A DNA stretch of 64,000 nt. It comes from Natronoplasma sp964602715 (GTDB lineage Archaea; Thermoplasmatota; Thermoplasmata; Halarchaeoplasmatales; Halarchaeoplasmataceae). The number at the start of each line of letters is the position of its first letter. Position 1 is the first letter of the stretch. Location of the stretch: positions 11,821 to 75,820 of the forward strand of contig CAZRSB010000003.1 of assembly GCA_964602715.1 (NCBI GenBank). The letters are read 5' to 3'. The translations under genes were made by a program, and so were the position numbers. Shown here in pieces: positions 1 to 9,500 of this stretch. Below the pieces are notes generated by a model, which was not told the DNA's origin, made no database searches, and saw nothing but the letters and a program-made list of their open reading frames with translations.

Positions 1-91
1 TAGCCTATAATGTCGTTGAGTCAATAAAAATTCATTCCCCAAAATGTTATATTCTTTTCATCATTTTTACTCGAAAAAGAAGGTGAGTGGA

Positions 92-1042
92 ATGAAAAAA
101 TTGGAAAAGTATCTGAGAACCGATACACACCAAATGAAATTAAGTGGCTATGCCTACGACTCGGTGGGAGAGTTGATAGAAAATAAAAATATTTCGAGAG
201 GGATATACGAAGGTTGGAAAAAAACGGGGTTGATCTCTGAACCTGAAGATTTCAAAGAAGAGGATGTTGGAATAACAAAATTGGAGACCGAGATTGATTT
301 TCTCGCCACTTTGTCCAACTCAGACTTGAGTTGGAAGAATATAAGTGAATTTCTTTCTGAACTCTCTAAGCCTTACCATTATGAGATTACTGGCTTATTT
401 TATGATATAGGTAATGATAGGTTCATAGTCAAAGAAAATCTCTTGGAGGAAGAGTTGAAAAAAACTCGTGTTAGAGAATTTGAGGAGATTAATTTTGAAG
501 ACTTTTTACGCAAAAAAGAAACGAATTATGAGGATTTAAAAAAGTTAGAAACAATTGGCTTCCTCACAGATTTGCCCTCGAAGGATACAATCTTATCACT
601 AGATGAACACAAAGAGGTCGATTTTCTCTGTGATTTATTGGAGAGCGGTTTAACTTGGGATAAAGTGAACACTCTTCTTGATAGGCTTGAGAAACCATAC
701 CAATACGATTCTAATGAACTATTATATAAGATTGAAAATGGAGAGTTCCTCACTAAAGGTGATGTAATAGTAAATGAAATTAAAGACCAAATTATTTCTG
801 AGGAGTACCTAAAAGAAAGAATAATGGATGAGCATGAGACTGAGATTATAGAAAGCACACTACATAGTCTTCAGGAGAATCTCCAAGATTCAGAATTAGA
901 TTTAGTAGAAGACCAGCTAACTGAGGTTGGGGAAAAAATTATCTTTAGATGTAGGGAAATTCTAAATGAAAATATAGAGGAGATCTACGAAGAAAGAACC
1001 AAGGAGTTTGAATTAAGAAAGGATAGAAAGAGAGGTTTTTAA
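92..1042 (+). CDS. hypothetical protein with an internally duplicated module
   Basis: I do not recognise this family. Two halves repeat the same pattern: a Glu/Asp-rich helix ending in DFL, then L-x-W-(K/D)-x-(I/V), then KPY(H/Q)Y, then an aromatic LFY/LLY segment and a GDRF/GEF turn. The copies lie at about residues 80-135 and 180-235 of this reading. The C-terminal third is a charged helical region. The first ATG in frame is at 44, but the ATG at 92 has an aggtgag ribosome-site-like sequence just upstream, so I prefer 92. No signal peptide or membrane segment is visible. It lies at the left edge of what looks like an integrated element, so it may be element cargo. Confidence 0.6.
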   Translation: MKKLEKYLRTDTHQMKLSGYAYDSVGELIENKNISRGIYEGWKKTGLISEPEDFKEEDVGITKLETEIDFLATLSNSDLSWKNISEFLSELSKPYHYEITGLFYDIGNDRFIVKENLLEEELKKTRVREFEEINFEDFLRKKETNYEDLKKLETIGFLTDLPSKDTILSLDEHKEVDFLCDLLESGLTWDKVNTLLDRLEKPYQYDSNELLYKIENGEFLTKGDVIVNEIKDQIISEEYLKERIMDEHETEIIESTLHSLQENLQDSELDLVEDQLTEVGEKIIFRCREILNENIEEIYEERTKEFELRKDRKRGF

Positions 1043-1216
1043 GTCTCTCTAGTCTTATTTAAAGGGTCAGAGATAGAGAGAGATTAACTTTATGCTAACA
1101 TTATATCCACTAATTAGGGATGTTGGGGCTTCTGATAATAAATTAAATACCGGAGATCTTTAAACCCTAGGTCCTCTAATCCAAGGTCATGGCTAAAGAT
1201 CCTCTATCTCTGTTTT

Positions 1217-2038
1217 TTAAGAGGCTTTGTACCCTTGACAGTTATCGCAGTACCATCTTTCAAATTCTTCGATAAATCGTAGAGATTTACTACAGTCTGG
1301 ACACGGCGGGGAGCCGGGTTTTGGATCAGGTGAGTTAGGCTCAGATGGAGTTCTACATCTCCGTGAATCTCTAGACTTTTTTGGATCGATACCAGTCTCT
1401 CCAGTTGGCGAGTTTTCAGGTGAGCTTTCCTCTTTTTTTTCTTCGGGCGCATGTTCCTTATCCTGGTCGCTCTGGTCGTTCACCTCGATCTCTTCTTCAC
1501 TGCCTTTCTCTTCGTCTATCTCTTGGGAGTTTTCCTCATCGAGTCCATCTTCCTGGACATCTACTTTTTCACTTTCCTCTCTGAGATCCCCTTCTTCACT
1601 TTCTTCAAGAGCCTCTTCTTCCTCTACATCCTGCTGTTCCTCGTCTTCTTCACCTGCATCAGATTCATCTTTTTCGCTTTCTTTTGTCTCTTTGGATACC
1701 TCTTCATCTCTTTCTTCTTTAGTCGGGCCCTCGCCTGGTTGGAGCGTGCTCTCTTCGCTCTTCATTTTCTTCTCTACTTCATCTTCTGAGATCTGTTCTT
1801 CCGATTTCTCAGACTTGCTCTTATTGTTCTGGATCCGATCGATGATCTCTCTGCGATCCCTGTTTTTCCTTTTCAAGTCCCTATCATTTTTCCGGTGCCA
1901 TTCCTTTCGCTCTTTCATCTCATCTCTATTTGGTGGTCTGTAAAGTAGCGGAGCGTCCTCCACGGGGGCTAAAAAAGGTTTTCGAAGTTCTTTTTCTGAG
2001 AGGGAAAACCCCTCTTCTAGATCTTCTTCAGCATGCAT
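1217..2038 (-). CDS. acidic low-complexity protein with C-terminal zinc ribbon
   Basis: The protein has 273 residues in three parts. A basic helical segment (about residues 35-75, rich in Arg and Lys) is followed by a very acidic Glu/Asp/Ser run (about 80-210). A C-terminal single zinc ribbon (about 245-268) has the pattern CPDC, about 17 residues, then CDNC. No enzyme motif is seen. A disordered acidic linker in front of a zinc ribbon is typical of archaeal proteins that bind nucleic acid or transcription complexes, but the function is unknown. A 16-bp imperfect inverted repeat lies about 65 bp upstream of the start. The overlapping shorter frames on both strands look like shadows caused by the biased composition. 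Confidence 0.55.
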   Translation of the reverse strand: MHAEEDLEEGFSLSEKELRKPFLAPVEDAPLLYRPPNRDEMKERKEWHRKNDRDLKRKNRDRREIIDRIQNNKSKSEKSEEQISEDEVEKKMKSEESTLQPGEGPTKEERDEEVSKETKESEKDESDAGEEDEEQQDVEEEEALEESEEGDLREESEKVDVQEDGLDEENSQEIDEEKGSEEEIEVNDQSDQDKEHAPEEKKEESSPENSPTGETGIDPKKSRDSRRCRTPSEPNSPDPKPGSPPCPDCSKSLRFIEEFERWYCDNCQGYKAS

Positions 2039-2103
2039 GCTATCAATAAGTACTAGTTCGGATAAACTATATAAATGTTTTTAATTCTACATATCACTCC
2101 ATA

Positions 2104-2148
2104 ATTATTAGCCCCTAATATTTAGATAGCATATTAGGCTCTAATAAT
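2104..2148. promoter_or_regulatory. inverted repeat upstream of the acidic zinc-ribbon gene
   Basis: ATTATTAGCCCCTAAT at 2104-2119 and ATTAGGCTCTAATAAT at 2133-2148 are reverse complements over 14 of 16 positions, with a 13-bp spacer. The repeat lies between the stop of the RHH gene and the start of the acidic zinc-ribbon gene, both on the minus strand. It could be an operator for the downstream gene or an intergenic terminator hairpin. There is no following T tract on the minus strand to favour a terminator. Confidence 0.4.
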
Positions 2149-2157
2149 CTGCTAAAT

Positions 2158-2451
2158 TCATCCTTTCCAGAAGCAATCATCACAAAAAACGCACCTCTTT
2201 CCTTCTAAATCTATTTTATATCGCTCTTTACACTCTTCAAAACCTTCTTGTCGCCCCTCTTCACGGGCTTCTTCTATCTCTTTTTTGAGATCTAGACTAT
2301 CTTTGATGATCTCCTCCAGCCAATCTTTTTTGCTCATATCTACTTCCTGGAGGAGTTCCTCCAATTCCTCTTTCAGTTCTCGATCAACTCGGAAATTAAT
2401 AATCGGATTTTGCTTCTCATATTTCTCCCTGGAAGGCGCTTTATCAGCCAT
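2158..2451 (-). CDS. ribbon-helix-helix protein with C-terminal Cys cluster
   Basis: The 97-residue protein has an N-terminal ribbon-helix-helix DNA-binding fold. The beta strand NPIINFRVDRELKEELEEL (about residues 16-34) is followed by two helices. A Glu/Arg-rich amphipathic helix comes next, and a C-terminal CVFCDDC cluster could bind a metal. RHH proteins bind short tandem or palindromic operators as dimers and often control their own operon or plasmid copy number. An array of six 12-bp direct repeats lies 46-117 bp upstream of the start, which suggests autoregulation or a partition/replication-control role. The link to the array is inferred from position. Confidence 0.7.
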   Translation of the reverse strand: MADKAPSREKYEKQNPIINFRVDRELKEELEELLQEVDMSKKDWLEEIIKDSLDLKKEIEEAREEGRQEGFEECKERYKIDLEGKRCVFCDDCFWKG

Positions 2452-2496
2452 TATAATTATAACATCACCTGCTCTATATAGTTTTTTTGTTTTCTA

Positions 2497-2568
2497 CATA
2501 GTTTACTATATGGTTTTCCATACAGTTTTCCATATGGTTTGCTGTATGGTTTTCCATATCGTTTGCTA
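2497..2568. repeat. array of six 12-bp direct repeats (iteron-like)
   Basis: Six contiguous 12-bp units run from 2497 to 2568: catagtttacta, tatggttttcca, tacagttttcca, tatggtttgctg, tatggttttcca, tatcgtttgcta. The consensus is TATGGTTTTCCA. The spacing is just over one helical turn, so binding proteins would sit almost on one face. The array lies directly upstream of a minus-strand RHH gene. Arrays like this serve as operators for RHH regulators or as iterons and partition sites of plasmids. Which applies here cannot be told from sequence alone. Confidence 0.75.
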
Positions 2569-2684
2569 TGTGCAAAGGGAGATTTTCTCTTATACTCGAT
2601 CATCTCCTATAAATTCTCTGGATAGCGATTTTAGTCAAGGCGTAGTAGGGGTACACTAAAAGGTGCACTATTCCTCGGAAACCG

Positions 2685-2890
2685 CCGCATGCGGTATATT
2701 ATACCCCTTCATTTCACCCCTGCCGGCCCCAGGGGGGATGAGGGGTCCCCAAGGGACGAGAGGAAAAGATGGAAGGAGGGAGCAGGGAAGACAGAAGAAA
2801 AGCCGGAGAGGAAAGAAGTAGGAGTAAGAAGAGAGGGGCGAGGGACCGGCGGAAGAGGATGAGATAGCAGGCGGAGATGAGAAAAAAGTA
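2685..2890. other. CCGCATGCGG palindrome followed by a purine-biased tract
   Basis: The stretch 2569-2965 carries no gene I can support. It holds a perfect 10-bp palindrome, CCGCATGCGG, at 2685-2694. After a short C-rich segment, about 140 bp (about 2750-2890) are almost entirely A and G on the plus strand and more G-rich than the flanks. Such strand asymmetry is seen near replication origins and single-strand initiation sites of plasmids, but no dyad or helicase-loading site is proven. A short AT-rich stretch at 2895-2940 probably holds the promoter of the TPR gene. Confidence 0.35.
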
Positions 2891-2965
2891 TAGGTAGAAA
2901 TTAAGAAAGTTTATATTTTAGACGAGCACTCTTTATATGTCAGACAGACTGGAGGCATTAAAAAT

Positions 2966-3640
2966 ATGCGAGAAAGCACGATGAAAAGATCATCTGTGAG
3001 GGAAGAATTTGATATGGTGTTCGAAGAAGAAAATCTAGAAAAAGCAAGAGAAAGTCTTCAGAGGAAGATAGACGAGCTCGAAGACAAAAAGAAATTGGGA
3101 GATGCTCACTACCTTCTAGGATACATTTGCCAACGAGATGAGGACTATGATAAAGCCTACGAGCATTTGAGAGAAGCGGAGAAGTTGAGAAGAACAGTCG
3201 ATGATAAAGAAGGGCTGGTAGAGACTCTCTCCTTCCTAGGAACTGTTGAAAAAGAAAAAGGGAATGAAGAGAAAGGGTTAGAAAATTTAGCTGAAGCGGC
3301 AGGTCTAGAAAGGGAACTAGAAAACTTCGAAAGTGCAGGAACATTCTACGCTATGCTCGCTAATGGACATGATGAATTGGGTAGAACTGATGAGGTCCTT
3401 CACTATCAGAACAAAGCGATAGAGATGATGGAAGAGTTAGATAAAAAGGGCGAAAGCACCTTGAATGTAGAGGCTATGATTTTCACCAAAAAAGGTGGAG
3501 AAGAACTTCGAGACATCCATGGAAAGCGTATAGAGGCGTTTAAAGAGGAATATGAAGGTGAATCAGAGGTGTTAACAACGTTTGAAGCCTTCGACGAGAT
3601 GGAAAACTCCTTGTCAGAGTTGAGGGAAGAACTAGACTGA
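2966..3640 (+). CDS. TPR-repeat protein
   Basis: The 224-residue protein is made of tetratricopeptide-like helical hairpins. At least three units can be read: DAHYLLGYICQRDEDYDKA (about residues 45-63), ETLSFLGTVEKEKGNEEKG (about 85-105) and TFYAMLANGHDELGRTDE (about 125-143). Each shows the spaced small/aromatic pattern of TPRs. Charged helices flank them. There is no catalytic or membrane element. TPR proteins act as protein-binding scaffolds, and the partner is unknown. The ATG at 2966 was taken as start; a second in-frame ATG follows five codons later. The gene stands alone, with the DUF262 fusion gene facing it. Confidence 0.7.
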   Translation: MRESTMKRSSVREEFDMVFEEENLEKARESLQRKIDELEDKKKLGDAHYLLGYICQRDEDYDKAYEHLREAEKLRRTVDDKEGLVETLSFLGTVEKEKGNEEKGLENLAEAAGLERELENFESAGTFYAMLANGHDELGRTDEVLHYQNKAIEMMEELDKKGESTLNVEAMIFTKKGGEELRDIHGKRIEAFKEEYEGESEVLTTFEAFDEMENSLSELREELD

Positions 3641-3764
3641 TCTGCAACGTCTTAAAACCTTTTGAATCTTTAACCCACTAGGGCAATATAGAGGACCCTA
3701 GGGATACGACAAGTTAGAGAAAAAATAAGATTTTGAAATATATACTTTAGCCTGATTCATAATT

Positions 3765-6020
3765 TCAACCGTAATCTTCAAAATTTCTACTTATATAGGG
3801 GGCCTGCTCTTTGGGCTTCAAAGGTTCAGTCCTATTTCCTCTTCTAACAAAGAATTTTCCCTTTCCTTCTCTTTCTATAAACGAGGGGGTATCTGCATGT
3901 TCAACTTCTATTAAGCACACTTCCTTACCATTTACGGTAAAGAAAGAAACCTCAATATAATCATTGAATTTTTCTTCCATATAGGAAGAAACTAGATTGA
4001 GTAGATGCCGTTGGAAAGCTTCTCTTTTTTCTTCCTCTTTGAACGTATCATAATCTTCTTCTAGACCGTAAACTTCTCCATCATTTTTAACGCCGATTAA
4101 TAAAGTCCCTCCTTCTTCTGAGTTCAAAAATCCATTTATAGCTTTCATCGATTGATATTCCACATCTTTTGTTCTCATACCTCTATCTTTTATATCCGTA
4201 CGAAGGGTGGATTTAAACTCTAAATTTTGACCTTCACCTTCTTCGATCAACAGTTGGACATTTGTATCTTGTGCCCTTGAATCGATAACATTGAAAGTTA
4301 TCCCATCCAGCTCTTCTTTGAGAAGTTCTTCGAATATCTTTATCCTCTTCTCGATAAATTCATCGAGATATTTATGGCCCAATTCATCATCCCGGCACCA
4401 GTCAAGTATGGCCTTGGGGATTAGATGGGTTTCTAACACCTCTTCAAATCCTTCTCCATCATAATCTTTAAGATAGTCAATTGGATTCTTGTCACTGATC
4501 TCTAGATTTGTAATCTGGGGAATATAAGCTATGTTCATAAGGCTGTCTTCGTCCAATTCATTGTCACCAGGATAATCCTCTACAAATCCACGTGGAAAGA
4601 TATGATGTAGGTTTGGCTTATCTATTAAATGATAATATACTTCACTTATCACTGATCTATCGTAGTGTTTCCAGTCTTTTGGATCCTGGTTCGATAAGAG
4701 GGACAAAATAGCTCTAGAAAATCTCCCTCTATAACTGTATGATGATTCTCTCAGATCATTCCTATCCAGAATGAAAGGTTCAAATTCAAATTCTTCTCCC
4801 TGTTTGGCTTTCTCTAACTCTTCTAAATGATCATATCGAAGATGTCTTGTGTGCTTCAGTTTCTCTTCATTGTGGAACGAATAATACCAGAAGTACTTTT
4901 TTAGTAAATCATAATCAGGATCATCGTTTTCGTAGAAATAAGATGAGATAGTTATGTAGAAATATCTGTATGGGATAAGATTTGGACCTTTCAAATGAAG
5001 ATGGTTTTCAAAGAAGTCAAAAGTATCCCTAAAGGCTTCTTTCGCTCCATCCCATACCTCTTCTATTTGTTTTGCTGTGATATTATTTAGATAGGTGTCA
5101 GTGATATTGTGGACACTTGCATCTTCTATGTTCTGTCTAATTATCATCGCTAACATCTGAAGGTATGTTTGATACCCTATTCCGGAAAACTCACCTGGTG
5201 TATTGTCTTTGAAATCATCTATCATCTCTCTCAGATAGAAACCGCCCTCTGGATGCCCTTCTTGCCTAAACGTTTTAGCTACCACTATGTCAAATATGTT
5301 GAGAGGTTCACCTTCCTGATTTACTCTCTCAAATATTTCACAGACCTCATTGGTCTCTATTCCCTTCAATTCAATAAATGGGATCCTGTAGTTATCCATC
5401 ACATGCTTTATCTTCCTCAAATTTTCCCTGTAAGGATGTTCGTAAGAAGTATACCCTAGATTATGTATATTCCTTTCAATCTCATTATAGTTCTCCTTTA
5501 TATCTTTCAGTTTTACGATCAGTCCCTTTTTGTATCTTTTCATCTTTGGGATGTTCTGCTTAATCTCTCCGCCTTTGTCGTCTATCTCACCCCAACATAA
5601 GAAGCGTTTTTTATACTTTGAATCTTCCTCGTCTTCTTCCTCCTCCACCGTGAGGTCAACGTACATAGTGGGCTCAAAGTCTCTTCTCCACTCCCCTTTA
5701 GCCCCATATAGGGAGGTTAGCAGGGCTGTTGTCCTTTGCTGCCCATCCAATATATATTTGAAGTCTGATTCTCTCTCAGAATCGTCGATCTCGTGTCCCC
5801 CGATCTTCCTATGTTTCTGCAGTTTTACATCTGTCTTCCAGACCAATATGCTCCCAATCGGGTAAAATTTATAGATACTGTCCCACAACTTTTTCACATT
5901 GTTCTTTTCCCAAATAATTTCCCTCTGGAAAGTGGGAATCTGATATTTTTTGTTCTTCAAATTTTCAAGATATGTCCCTATAGAATCATGAGTGGGTTTG
6001 ATTCTATCTGCATCTTCCAT
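3765..6020 (-). CDS. DUF262 (GmrSD-like) / HNH nuclease fused to an AlbA_2 (Schlafen-like) domain
   Basis: The N-terminal DUF262 domain carries the hallmark DGQQRTTALL at about residues 91-100, which in GmrSD-type enzymes forms a ParB-like NTPase site. The helical middle resembles the linker of DUF262 proteins. At about 473 the motif NLHHIFPRGF matches the HNH/DUF1524-type nuclease core. From about 595 to the end a second module begins QNLEFKSTLR and contains GTLLIGVKNDGEVYGLE, the pattern of the AlbA_2 (AAA_4, Schlafen-type) domain. DUF262-DUF1524 proteins include type IV restriction enzymes against modified DNA. The fused AlbA_2 domain suggests a nucleic-acid-sensing or second effector part. 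It sits alone on a mobile element, with over 500 bp of non-coding DNA upstream. Confidence 0.8.
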   Translation of the reverse strand: MEDADRIKPTHDSIGTYLENLKNKKYQIPTFQREIIWEKNNVKKLWDSIYKFYPIGSILVWKTDVKLQKHRKIGGHEIDDSERESDFKYILDGQQRTTALLTSLYGAKGEWRRDFEPTMYVDLTVEEEEDEEDSKYKKRFLCWGEIDDKGGEIKQNIPKMKRYKKGLIVKLKDIKENYNEIERNIHNLGYTSYEHPYRENLRKIKHVMDNYRIPFIELKGIETNEVCEIFERVNQEGEPLNIFDIVVAKTFRQEGHPEGGFYLREMIDDFKDNTPGEFSGIGYQTYLQMLAMIIRQNIEDASVHNITDTYLNNITAKQIEEVWDGAKEAFRDTFDFFENHLHLKGPNLIPYRYFYITISSYFYENDDPDYDLLKKYFWYYSFHNEEKLKHTRHLRYDHLEELEKAKQGEEFEFEPFILDRNDLRESSYSYRGRFSRAILSLLSNQDPKDWKHYDRSVISEVYYHLIDKPNLHHIFPRGFVEDYPGDNELDEDSLMNIAYIPQITNLEISDKNPIDYLKDYDGEGFEEVLETHLIPKAILDWCRDDELGHKYLDEFIEKRIKIFEELLKEELDGITFNVIDSRAQDTNVQLLIEEGEGQNLEFKSTLRTDIKDRGMRTKDVEYQSMKAINGFLNSEEGGTLLIGVKNDGEVYGLEEDYDTFKEEEKREAFQRHLLNLVSSYMEEKFNDYIEVSFFTVNGKEVCLIEVEHADTPSFIEREGKGKFFVRRGNRTEPLKPKEQAPYISRNFEDYG

Positions 6021-6535
6021 GGTATAATCACCTATTTTTGTAAAGCTAAACGATTAACAACATAGAATATTTAAAATTAATCGCCGTAATTAATTTGATA
6101 AAAGTGTAGAAAACTACTCATTAAAGTTTCATCATCTATTCCGTTATTCTCACTTGCTACTTTTCTTCAGGCAGGAAACTTCATAAAATCTGTGTGATTT
6201 AAGAAGAAGCTAGAAATATGAATCATTCTAATATATACTTATATGAGTGTATATTCCTCACACTCTACCGGATTTATGAAGGTGATCTTCACTTCTTTAT
6301 ATAGTATCACTTAAGTTTAACAGATGAAACTCGAAAATCGACGGAGAAACAGGAATTTTTAACGATTTATCCTGATTGATTTTATTTTTTTCAAGAGGAA
6401 GAAAGAGTATTGAGGAAGAAAAGGTATGAACGGACAAAATCCCTAACGCACGCACGCATGCGCATTACGTAACATGTCCGGACATATCACATATAATAAT
6501 ACTATACGCGATCTGTCCGAAGTCCTATCTAGAGA
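6021..6535. other. 515-bp intergenic region with a 12-bp palindrome
   Basis: I see no supportable gene here. The perfect 12-bp palindrome ATGTCCGGACAT lies at 6474-6485. Related half sites occur close by: CGGACA at 6431-6436 and TGTCCG at 6514-6519. A tandem GCAC/GCATGCGC purine-pyrimidine alternating stretch lies at 6448-6464. The half-site spacing looks like an operator cluster. The region is downstream of the primase-helicase gene and upstream of the DUF262 fusion gene, both on the minus strand, so it probably carries the promoter of the latter. Confidence 0.4.
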
Positions 6536-9500
6536 TCAGTATCTACTTTCTATACCGTCTGGTGGGCGTGGTCCTTCCAACGGACTCTGATAGGGGCTTT
6601 CCCCTTCCAACTCTGTATCTCCTCCTGGGTTTATCCCGTTCAGGCCTTGATTGATCCATTTATAGGCCACTCCTTCCTTTTTTTTGACAAGTGTATCAGT
6701 TTTCTCCTCTAGTTCATTCAGGCATCGTCGCACCTGTCTCTTTGACAAGTCGATCTTCTTTGCAATCGTCTTAGTGGTAAACTCTTCTCTTTTTTTCGCC
6801 TCTGAAAAGACTTTCTTCATCCCATCACTCCAAATATTTATGACCCCTGGTTGTGTCTCGTGAGGGACCCAATCAGGTAAAGTGTTCGTTTCGACATACA
6901 CAACCGCTCCTTGTCCGTCTCTCCCGAAGCGCATTACTGCTTGAAGAGTGGCATTATGAGTCATATGCCGATAGATTTTATTCCCAAAATCCCCATAGTC
7001 AGTATCCTCCCCTCTCCCTTCTCTTTCTACTCCCTCGTTTTGGTAGGCCCCCCATTTTTTGATGTAATCGTCTCCGCAGTGATTCGATCCGATAACCACA
7101 CCCAATCGCTTTTTTTTAAGCTTATTTGATCCTTTCAGATTACCGTAGTGAGTGTGATCATCGACGAATGTGAGCAATCCTTCTTCTTGGTATTGGTCCT
7201 TTGCTTTTTTCGTGGTGATCATAGAGGGCCTCTGATCATATAGTTCCGTTAGCTTTTGAAGAAGGAGCCGATCCGACTCGATGTTGACGTAATTCCCTGA
7301 GGAGTAGGGTTTCATGTGCTCAGTCGTGCGGATAAAATGATGATTCAATCCTTCCTTGAGGTATTTCTTTCTTTCACTGTCATCCAATACCTGACGATGT
7401 TCTAATCTTGCACCACCAAGAGAAATTTCCCACATCTCTTTAATGGGAGTTCCATCTAATGCAATGATTTGCCTGCAGTAGTACAGATTCGGGGGTTTCA
7501 TGACGTGAATTCTGTTAGTCGCTCGGTTATGAAGAACGGTGAGATGCTTATTTTTATCAAAATAGCGCTTACGCTCGTATCCGTTGACCGTATTATCTTC
7601 ATCTCCCACCATTTCAAGGAGGGCATGAATCACTGTAGGGGTAAGTGAATGTGTTTCTTCTGAGTCAAGGACCCATGTTGGGGTTTTCTCCTTCATTCCA
7701 TCGAGATATTCGAGTGCTTTTTCCCGCCTTTTTTCATCATCCCTGTTTTCCAAAAGATCGGTAATGTTTTGGAAAGGGATCCTATCTTCGTCCTGAAGGT
7801 AATCCGATATGGCTTTTTTTAATTTTTCCGCTGAAAATTTTTCCTCAAAGGCATCCTCGGGAAATTCATCGAATACTACTGTTCTCTTTTTCGTAACTTT
7901 GGGAAGATGAGCACATAGATAATGCCCTATCAGAACATCGTAATATTCCGGATCGAAGTTCCAAGCCATGCTGTACGGACATGCCCCATCCTTTTGACAC
8001 GGAGGAGAGCAGTATTTATGGATCTGTTGTGGGGTAAGCCCTCGTTCATACCAATCTTTTACCTTATCTTTCCACTCTTCACCGTGTTCCCCTGTTGCTG
8101 TTGGACAACTCTGAAAAAAAGAAGGTAGCCGTTTATATGAGAGGTTCTCATCCTCGCACCACTCTTCTATCTGTTTATACTGCTCTTTATGTCCCCGATC
8201 GGTAAGAACCGTTAGGGGTGTGTGTGTTTCTTTAGCGGCTTTGATTATACCGTTGCTCTTCCCTAACGAGGGTAGTGCATCGATGAGGATGTTTTCTTGG
8301 CTTTCTAACGCATCTACAAGGCAGTCTAACGTTTTTTTCCGTGCTTTTTCCACATGCCTTCTCCGTGGTCTGTCATCTATGAGGATGGGTTCAACAGGTA
8401 AATCACTTACATCATCAGGCTTGTTCACTGAAACTAATAGATCTGGTTTTGGAGATCCTTTTTCGAGGATGGGAATATCATATCCTCCCTCACTAAGTCC
8501 CTCTACGGCTTTCCAGAATGTCCTCCCGTCGAGTTTTTCAGCAGGAGTTGATATGAGCCCCACTCCCAGCGCATACGCCTTGAGAGGACCACCGCCCTTA
8601 TCTACTTTGTTATCTATGAACCGATTTTCTCCTTCAGGGATTGCACAAGATTTTCCGCTTTCACTCTCCCGCCAAGAGGGGTTGAAGGTGATTTCGGATG
8701 ATCTGTTCGAGGTGTCAAACTCGTCGGAAGCGTACTTTTTGACGATCTCTTTTACATCGATCCTATTAACAGCATCTACTACATCACACCAGTTATCGGT
8801 AGTTTCTAAATCAGCCAGGTTAATGTTCTTTTTACGACGCTCTTCCCGTCTCTCTTTCCGATCTTCGGTAATTTTTTTTCGCCGTTTTTCTTTTTCCTTC
8901 TCCTCTTCAACCCAAGTCTTAAGGGCAACTTTCCAGTCCCCTTCGTAGAAATCTGGAAAGAGATCTGAAATCATTTTGTCGAGTGGTCTATGGTTTTCGG
9001 GAACTGTGGTAAAATCTACACACCATTCTTTGACCTTTGAAATCAATTCGCTGTCTACGTCTTCCTTGCGAATCAACTTGTACTCCACGGTGGCAGTATC
9101 TATTGGATGGACCACGCCATCTATTTCTTTGTGTAAAGAGAGAGGGCCTTTATATTGCCGATTCTTATTGTTAATCGCATCCATTTTACAGATTTCTTCT
9201 GCTCCATCAACGCTTTCAAGAACTTCAATCCTCTTTTTTTTAATCCAGTCATTCATGCGGTCCGTCAATTCATCGAATATTTTTCCCTTGCTGTTCAAAT
9301 CGCTAATAGGTGCAGTGACGCCTGGAGCAGTGAATATGTAAACTCCTCCAACAGAATCCAATAGAAAGACGTGATCCTCTCCTACCAACCTCTCGAATTC
9401 TTTTATCATCTTCTCTATCACTTTTGAGAATATTTTTTTCTTCTCAGAAGGAAGGGAGCGCTCTTTATGGGCATCCTTTAGGTCAATATCAACGAATAAA

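Noticed and set aside
1381..1943. Several plus-strand open frames rich in Phe, Leu and Ser opposite the acidic gene
   Set aside because: They are the antisense image of a Glu/Asp/Ser-rich coding strand. They have no ribosome site, and the minus-strand frame ends in a clean zinc ribbon.
1168..3705. Inverted similarity between AAACCCTAGGTCCTCTAAT near 1163 and TAGAGGACCCTAGGG near 3690 as element ends
   Set aside because: The match is short (about 13 bp, with gaps), includes the low-information CCTAGG palindrome, and no gene order supports ends there.
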